Below, one piece after another: positions 59,101 through 64,000 of a stretch of DNA of 64,000 nucleotides. Origin of the DNA: Saccharum officinarum. Its lineage: Eukaryota; Streptophyta; Magnoliopsida; Poales; Poaceae. Numbering within the stretch: position 1 is the first letter of the stretch; each line of letters starts with the position of its first letter. A program made the position numbers and the translations under genes. A model generated the notes under the pieces. That model was given only the letters and a program-made list of their open reading frames with translations, ran no database searches and had not been told where the DNA came from. Location: contig CM036201.1 in assembly GCA_020631735.1 (NCBI GenBank), positions 71,629,253 through 71,693,252 of the forward strand. Reading direction: 5' to 3'.

Positions 59101-59825
59101 CATGCAGCGGCCGAGCCCTGACAGCGATCGGGCACGGCGCGCGCATGCTGGCGGGAGCAGGCGCGGGTGCACGGTGCGGGCTGGGCCGGCTTCGGCCGTG
59201 GGCCGAGAAGGGAGGCTACGGTCCGGTTAAGAAAAGAAAATGCCTTTTCTTTTTATTTTTCAACCACAACGCACAAAAATGCCATTTTGAACCATTTAAA
59301 AGCATTTTGAAGGCTTGACCCAAAAATAAAAGTCATTCCAAACTTTATGCTCTACAACTTTGTCAAAAGAAGCAAAGTCAAACTCCAAATAAATTTTGAA
59401 TTACAGAATTAAAGTCAATTTAATCTAAAACCCTAATTTTGAAGAATTATTTTAAAAGCATAATTTGGCAAAACTATGAATAGAAACTTTACTCCAAATT
59501 ATATCCGGATTATTTCTAAGTTATTTTAGTAGTCAAAGTTCAAGCATTTGTACTACTTTAAGCAAGGTACTAAGCAACATGGTATTTAATTAACTAAAAC
59601 AAGCACTTCACATGAAATGATATGCATAATGATGCTTATGCTCATGATTTGCAGGTGCTTAATGCATGTTTAACACCAGGGTGTTACAATAGATTCGTCT
59701 CGTAAATTAGTCTCAGTCTGTGCAATTAGTTTTATGATTAGTCTACGTTTAATACTCTAAATTAGTGTCCAAACATTCAATGTGACAGGGACTAAACTTT
59801 AGAAGGGAAACCAAACACCCCCTAA

Positions 59826-62656
59826 GTTCGTCCCTCTATATCCTTATCCTTCAACCTCTTTCCCTCTCTCGGTATCTGCTCCCTCTGTCTTCCCTCTCCA
59901 GATCCTGGCTCCCCACCTCCCCTTCTCTCCTCCTAGGCACGGGTGCGGGACTACTGGTGCTAGCCCCTTCTCCTGGTGCTGGCAGCTCCTCCCTCTGGAC
60001 GCGGTGTTCTCTCTCTCTCCGCCTCTCCCTTATGCTCTCTCTTATATCTCAAACTCTCTCCCCCAAAATTTTGCAGCCGGTGCAGGCAAGCGCAAGTGCA
60101 AAGGCGATTTTTTCCCTTCTTGTTTTGTGAAAATGAGTATCATTGCTGGGTTAAAAAATGTCAGTGAACCCTAAGGCCAACATTGTCGATTACCAGCAAT
60201 GAAAGCCCGTTTGAACTAACAGTGATTGCCTATTCTACAGCAATTAATAATCAGATAAAAAAATATTTTGTTTTGTTTTGTAATCTCGGTCCGATCATTG
60301 CGGTGGTTATTTTGTAATAAGTTAGTCTGGTTCCTCTCTTTCGGGATGAATCCCGATTTTTTTATTGTCTAAAAAGATTAAATAAAATTGAGGTGATGCA
60401 AACTCCCGGGATTATGAGTTAGATTATTGGAATCCTATAATCTATCTCAAACCTACTATTAGGACATTATAGGTGGACAGATAGTAATCTAACATATAGA
60501 TATGTAAGGATCCAAACAACACATCTCATTATAACCTCTAATCTAGATTATTATAGTCATATTAACAACCCAAAAGTGATCTAAAATCTCTAGAACGTTT
60601 GTGGAGTGAGTACGTGATTTCAGCCGTGATGCTAAAAGAGCATGCAATGCAGGGTCCCTCCGGCCGACAGCAAAAGGTTGAGGATAGTAGGATGTGTCGC
60701 TTGCATAAACAGAGATGGTCCTGCTGCCGTCCTTCTCGCCGGCTCCACGGCGATTGATCGATGTGGGTTGGGAAAAACACAGTAATAATGGGGATGATTG
60801 CATGGAGACTGGATCGAGACACCATCGATCTGACTGGTGAGTGTCCAGTAAGCCTGTATGTCATATCATCCTCAGCTTCTCTCGTATTTGTTGCGTTTTT
60901 TTTTTGTGAAATGATCCTGTACGTTTTCCAATGGGACTCTTCACTCTTAATATTTAACCAAACAGCTGTAGACGTTGTTGCGCAGCTCTTAGTTTCCCAG
61001 AACTTATCTTTGGGAAACTCCAAATCAGCCCTATTTATTTCGTTAAAATTTGAGTTATGCTAATGCTTATGCTGATTTGTTGGGCTTGGCTCGACCGAGG
61101 CGTCTCAATTTTCCAAATCCGGATGCAACACGGAGGAAGCTCCAAAATCCAAATCAATCCTTTAATTTCCCAAATCTGGATGCAGTGCAGTGCAGTGCAA
61201 CACGAAGAAAACTCCAAACCACGAAACAAACAAGAAGAAAGCTCCAAATCCAGGAGAGGCCGGTGCTGGGTGCTCAGAGCATGCAATGCCGCCACGCTGT
61301 ATCTGTATGACTGCATGCATGCCTCCTCTTCGCCTGAACGTTCCACGTGACTCCGGAATCCAGATCGCGCGTGGGGCCGGCCGAAGAGACCAGCGGGAAG
61401 CCTCTTGAAGCCTGGAACCGCAGGGAGCCAGGGCCAGCGCCGATCGGCCGAGAGCCTGCGACTGTGCGCCGCTGCGGCGTCTCCAGCAGTCTCCACCGTC
61501 CTGCCAGCATGGCCACCGGGATGGATCTCCAGATCGCCCGCGGGATCTCCGCGACAGAGGCTGCATGCCGGAGCCGGAGCACGTGCCCGCCCATCCCCCA
61601 CGCCGAAGAAACAGTGCGCAGGCAGGCAGGCGGTGTGCAGTGCAGCGACGATCTGCGGTGCGACTAGTAGCGTCCAGCGTGCATGATGGGCGGGCGTGGC
61701 GTGTCGTGTCGTGTCTCGCCCGGGCGACGGCACGGCGGGGCGCGGGGGTGTGGCCCTGGCCTCGGCGTGCATCGTCTCCTGGCCGCGATCCCACATTCCC
61801 ACTCGATCTGCCTAGCTGCGCTGCGGCGCCGGCACGGCAGCACGCATGGCCTGTTCGTTCAGGTTCAGCCGTGTACCAGGACAAGTATAGGAAAGATTAG
61901 CTAGATCAGGATCAGGATGCGGAATCTGGCAGCGAACGCTTGCCTCTGCCCTCTGCTGCTTCCTTCCATTGCGACATCCGAATACGATACTGGATTTGGG
62001 CAAAGAAACTAAAGCAAGGCGAGGCGAGCGAGCCGCGAAGCAAAGACTATGCTTTGCGATCACAGCCGATCGATTCTTGCCGCATTGGGATCAGCGGTAG
62101 GGATTGTTTCCCAGGTCCACGTCCGATCAGGGTTCAGAATTGGTGTAGATGATGAGACGTTTGCACGTGCTAGCTACGGCGGTGCTAGTACTGTTCTGAT
62201 TGTTCATCAGACGATCGAGGCATCTTCCTCTCTCGCTAATACTGTACTGTTCTTATTGTTCATCGCACCCTACCCTTTCATTTCGAGGAAGAATTCAAAT
62301 CTGTCGAAAGGATTAGGTTATTTGTCGTGAAATTTAGTATTCCACAACATTCCAAAGGTCTGATATAAATCTATCTTAAATTTGTAGAATGAGAGCTGGA
62401 AATTGATTTTATAAATAGGTTTAGGCTAACTTTTCTTGCGCCCTTTGGCTTAAGACCGCTACGGCAGGACCGCGATTCTTTGGCGGGGGACAAGGAGGCG
62501 AAAAACATGAAGATGTTTATCGTCCATAGCCTCGAGGAAGCCTTTTCAAAGACCAACCCATTGCTTCAGGGAATGAAATGTTTCTGGATCGGTAACATGT
62601 TGATGTCTTCTTATTCTTAACATGTTGATGTCGTAACCCTTAAACCCGAAACCCTG
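59826..62656. other. Intergenic, no gene recognised
   Basis: 59830-60070 is pyrimidine-rich (TCCCTCTC runs). 60400-60590 is AT-rich with short palindromes. 61250-61900 is GC-rich with overlapping chance frames on both strands. No family signature was found. Confidence 0.5.
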
Positions 62657-62848
62657 AGAGCATGTTCGCTTCTAATTTAAGCTCTTGTTTAGGCTGCTGC
62701 TCCCAGCTGTTCAGCTGCATGCCTGCAGCCTATCCTGCTTTAGTGAGCCTCTTCTCCTCTAGTCCTATATAATGTTGATTTGCTTAAGCTCCTACAGTGT
62801 TGGTGGGATGGCTGCCGCACTTGCAGCCAGCTCCAACGAACAGGCCTA
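62657..62848. mobile_element. Possible MITE (GAGAGCATGTTCG ... CGAACAGGCC)
   Basis: The ends AGAGCATGTTCGCTTC and CCAACGAACAGGCC are weak inverted relatives, a form seen in grass MITEs. The interior is rich in AGCTGC words. Confidence 0.4.
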
Positions 62849-63344
62849 AATAATTAGCGTTCCTGTCCTTAGCTAGCTCGCATTGGTCGTTATGAATGAA
62901 ATTACTCCCCGCACTCTATTCGGTCAGAGCGCACCAGCACTCTGCCTCCGTATCTAAAAAAAAATGCTCATCTTCTTCAGCGCAGCCGCGTATGGCCACT
63001 CGCCGCAGGTAGCATACCCGCCCTCGCGGCCTTCTCCAGCGTGGCGGCGCCGCACTCGTGCCCAATCCCTCGCTGCTCGCGCGCCCCATCCCTCGCTGTT
63101 TCGCGGTCCATGCCACCAACCGTGTTGCGCCTCCATCCACCTCGGCCATCGCGAAAGGGAGACAGGCTCGTGCCCCTAGGCTGGGGAGGCCTGCGCCTGC
63201 ACCCCCCATCAATCTCGCACGTCAATAGGAAGGGGAGGCCCCCCCCAATCAACCTTGCACGTCGGTAGGAAGGGGAGGCCTGCACCTGCGCCTGGGTGTA
63301 CGCTGAGCCATTAACATCCTCGTGAATAATGCATATTGCAAGAG

Positions 63345-63780
63345 TATGTTTTACGTGTCTTAGATCTTCCGAAGGTATGTTGCAAGTGTTGTATATCGAT
63401 GTTGGAAAAATAGATCAGGATGTTACATACGTTGTAATGGCTATGCATGTATGTTTCAAATGTATATTACAAATGTTTCATTTGTTCCAGACGTATGTGG
63501 TAAGTGTTTTATCTGAATGTTGCAGAAGTAGATCTGAATGTTGCATGTCTATACATGTTGCAAGCATATGTTTTCAAGTGTTTTCATGCGTTTTGTACAT
63601 ATGTTTGCAAGTGTTTCATCTGTATATTATATATATTTGCAATGGTTTTTCAAATGTTTTTCAGACGTTTTCACAAGTGTTTCAGACGCTTGTTTCAAGT
63701 GTTTCGTGTCTTTTTTTTATATTGCAACTGTTGTATTTGGATGTTTCAAAAATAGTTTAAATGTTGCACATGAGATGTGC
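63345..63780. repeat. Degenerate short repeats of TGTTGCAAGTGTTTCATCTG type
   Basis: About fifteen diverged units of 25-35 bp built on TGTTGCA, AAGTGTTT and TCATCTG words. The Cys/Phe/Val-rich open frames across it are artefacts of the repeat. It resembles a dispersed grass repeat; family not assigned. Confidence 0.6.
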
Positions 63781-64000
63781 ATGAGAAGTAGCTAACGGCA
63801 CCGGCGACGTTCAGGGACGACACGGGCCCACTGCTGGTGCACTCGCTTGCCAACCCGATGCGCTAGCCGCTCACTCTTCCTGTGCAGACATCGTCCGAAC
63901 GCTAGCATCCGGATCAGAGCAAGTTCGGTCTATAAAAGGATGCAACTATGTAATTTGTGCAAAGTCAAACTATGTAATTTGTGCAAGTATATAGTGCCGT

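Larger units (their letters stand above)
53299..59688 (-). mobile_element. Long LTR-like element B' (TSD ATAGA), hosting a solo LTR
   Basis: Ends are TGTAATATAACCGACC and CCAGGGTGTTACA, related to element B at 26642-31837. ATAGA lies at 53294-53298 and 59689-59693. Without the nested piece (53704-56152) about 3.9 kb remain, with no gag or pol. A GC-rich island at 58380-59230 corresponds in position to that of element B. A solo LTR or non-coding retroelement is most likely. Confidence 0.8.
53213..59822. mobile_element. MITE split by a long LTR insertion
   Basis: The left piece, 53213-53298 (GGACAAAAGTTTAGGAGATG ... CTTAATAGA), and the right piece, 59694-59822 (TTCGTCTCGTAAATTAG ... AAACCAAACACCCCC), join into one member of the TTCGTCTCGTAAA MITE family. 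The interruption is the element at 53299-59688. Confidence 0.7.

Noticed and set aside
58408..59318. Arg/Ala-rich frames on both strands
   Set aside because: Same GC-island situation in element B'; no domain and no single conserved frame.
63329..63795. Cys/Phe/Val-rich frames of 80-140 residues
   Set aside because: Translation of degenerate TGTTGCAAGTGTTT repeats, open in all three forward frames.

Overview
This window is nuclear DNA of a grass. It most likely comes from a panicoid or Andropogoneae-type genome (sorghum, sugarcane, Miscanthus or maize relatives). That is inferred from intron-bearing plant genes, grass-type MITEs, and nested CACTA, MULE, Copia and long-LTR elements. No bacterial or viral genes, CRISPR arrays, rRNA genes or tRNA genes were recognised.

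Host genes are few. (1) A RABA5/Rab11-type small GTPase lies on the minus strand as two exons (48489-48825 and 41486-41799) that splice to an intact 216-residue protein. Its 6.7-kb intron holds a Copia element. (2) A STOMAGEN/EPFL9-like secreted peptide gene lies on the minus strand as three exons between 50894 and 51558. It is intact, 144 residues, with all six mature-peptide cysteines. (3) A jacalin-related lectin exon on the minus strand is cut in two (39289-38981 and 22086-21928) by a 16.9-kb Mutator-like element and is a pseudogene.

The rest is mostly transposons whose borders are visible because target-site duplications (TSDs) survive. Layout: 1-2080 is a partial LTR-like sequence with an (AT)n run. 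2219-2962 is a 744-bp non-autonomous hAT-like element (8-bp TSD). 5965-17342 is an 11.4-kb CACTA element (3-bp TSD AAT) with two decayed minus-strand genes, TNP2/TNPD-type and Transposase_24/TNPA-type. It also carries a captured ribosomal protein S19 first exon and a hairpin with 392-bp arms. 17346-22077 is intergenic with several MITEs. 22087-38980 is a MULE (TIRs over 200 bp, 9-bp TSD GCTGCCCTG). It carries a broken MURA transposase, a broken plant-mobile-domain gene and an intact small zinc-binding/coiled-coil gene. A solo-LTR-like element (26452-33894) sits inside MURA and itself contains a 5.2-kb LTR-like element (26642-31837). A further solo LTR (36817-38437) sits near the MULE's right end. 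39586-40812 holds four related MITEs in a row. 41940-46825 is the Copia element. 51918-52836 is a direct tandem duplication upstream of the EPFL9-like gene. 53299-59688 is another long LTR-like element (TSD ATAGA) inserted in a MITE and containing a 2.4-kb solo LTR (53704-56147, TSD GACAG). 59826-64000 has no recognised gene.

The nesting gives a relative history: the lectin gene came first, then the MULE, then a solo LTR within its transposase, then a second LTR within the first. The most unusual items are the MULE with its intact passenger gene, the long CACTA hairpin, the S19 capture, and the Copia copy whose near-identical LTRs contrast with an interior full of stop codons, mostly at tryptophan positions. 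Family names come from motif recognition by eye; no database search was possible.
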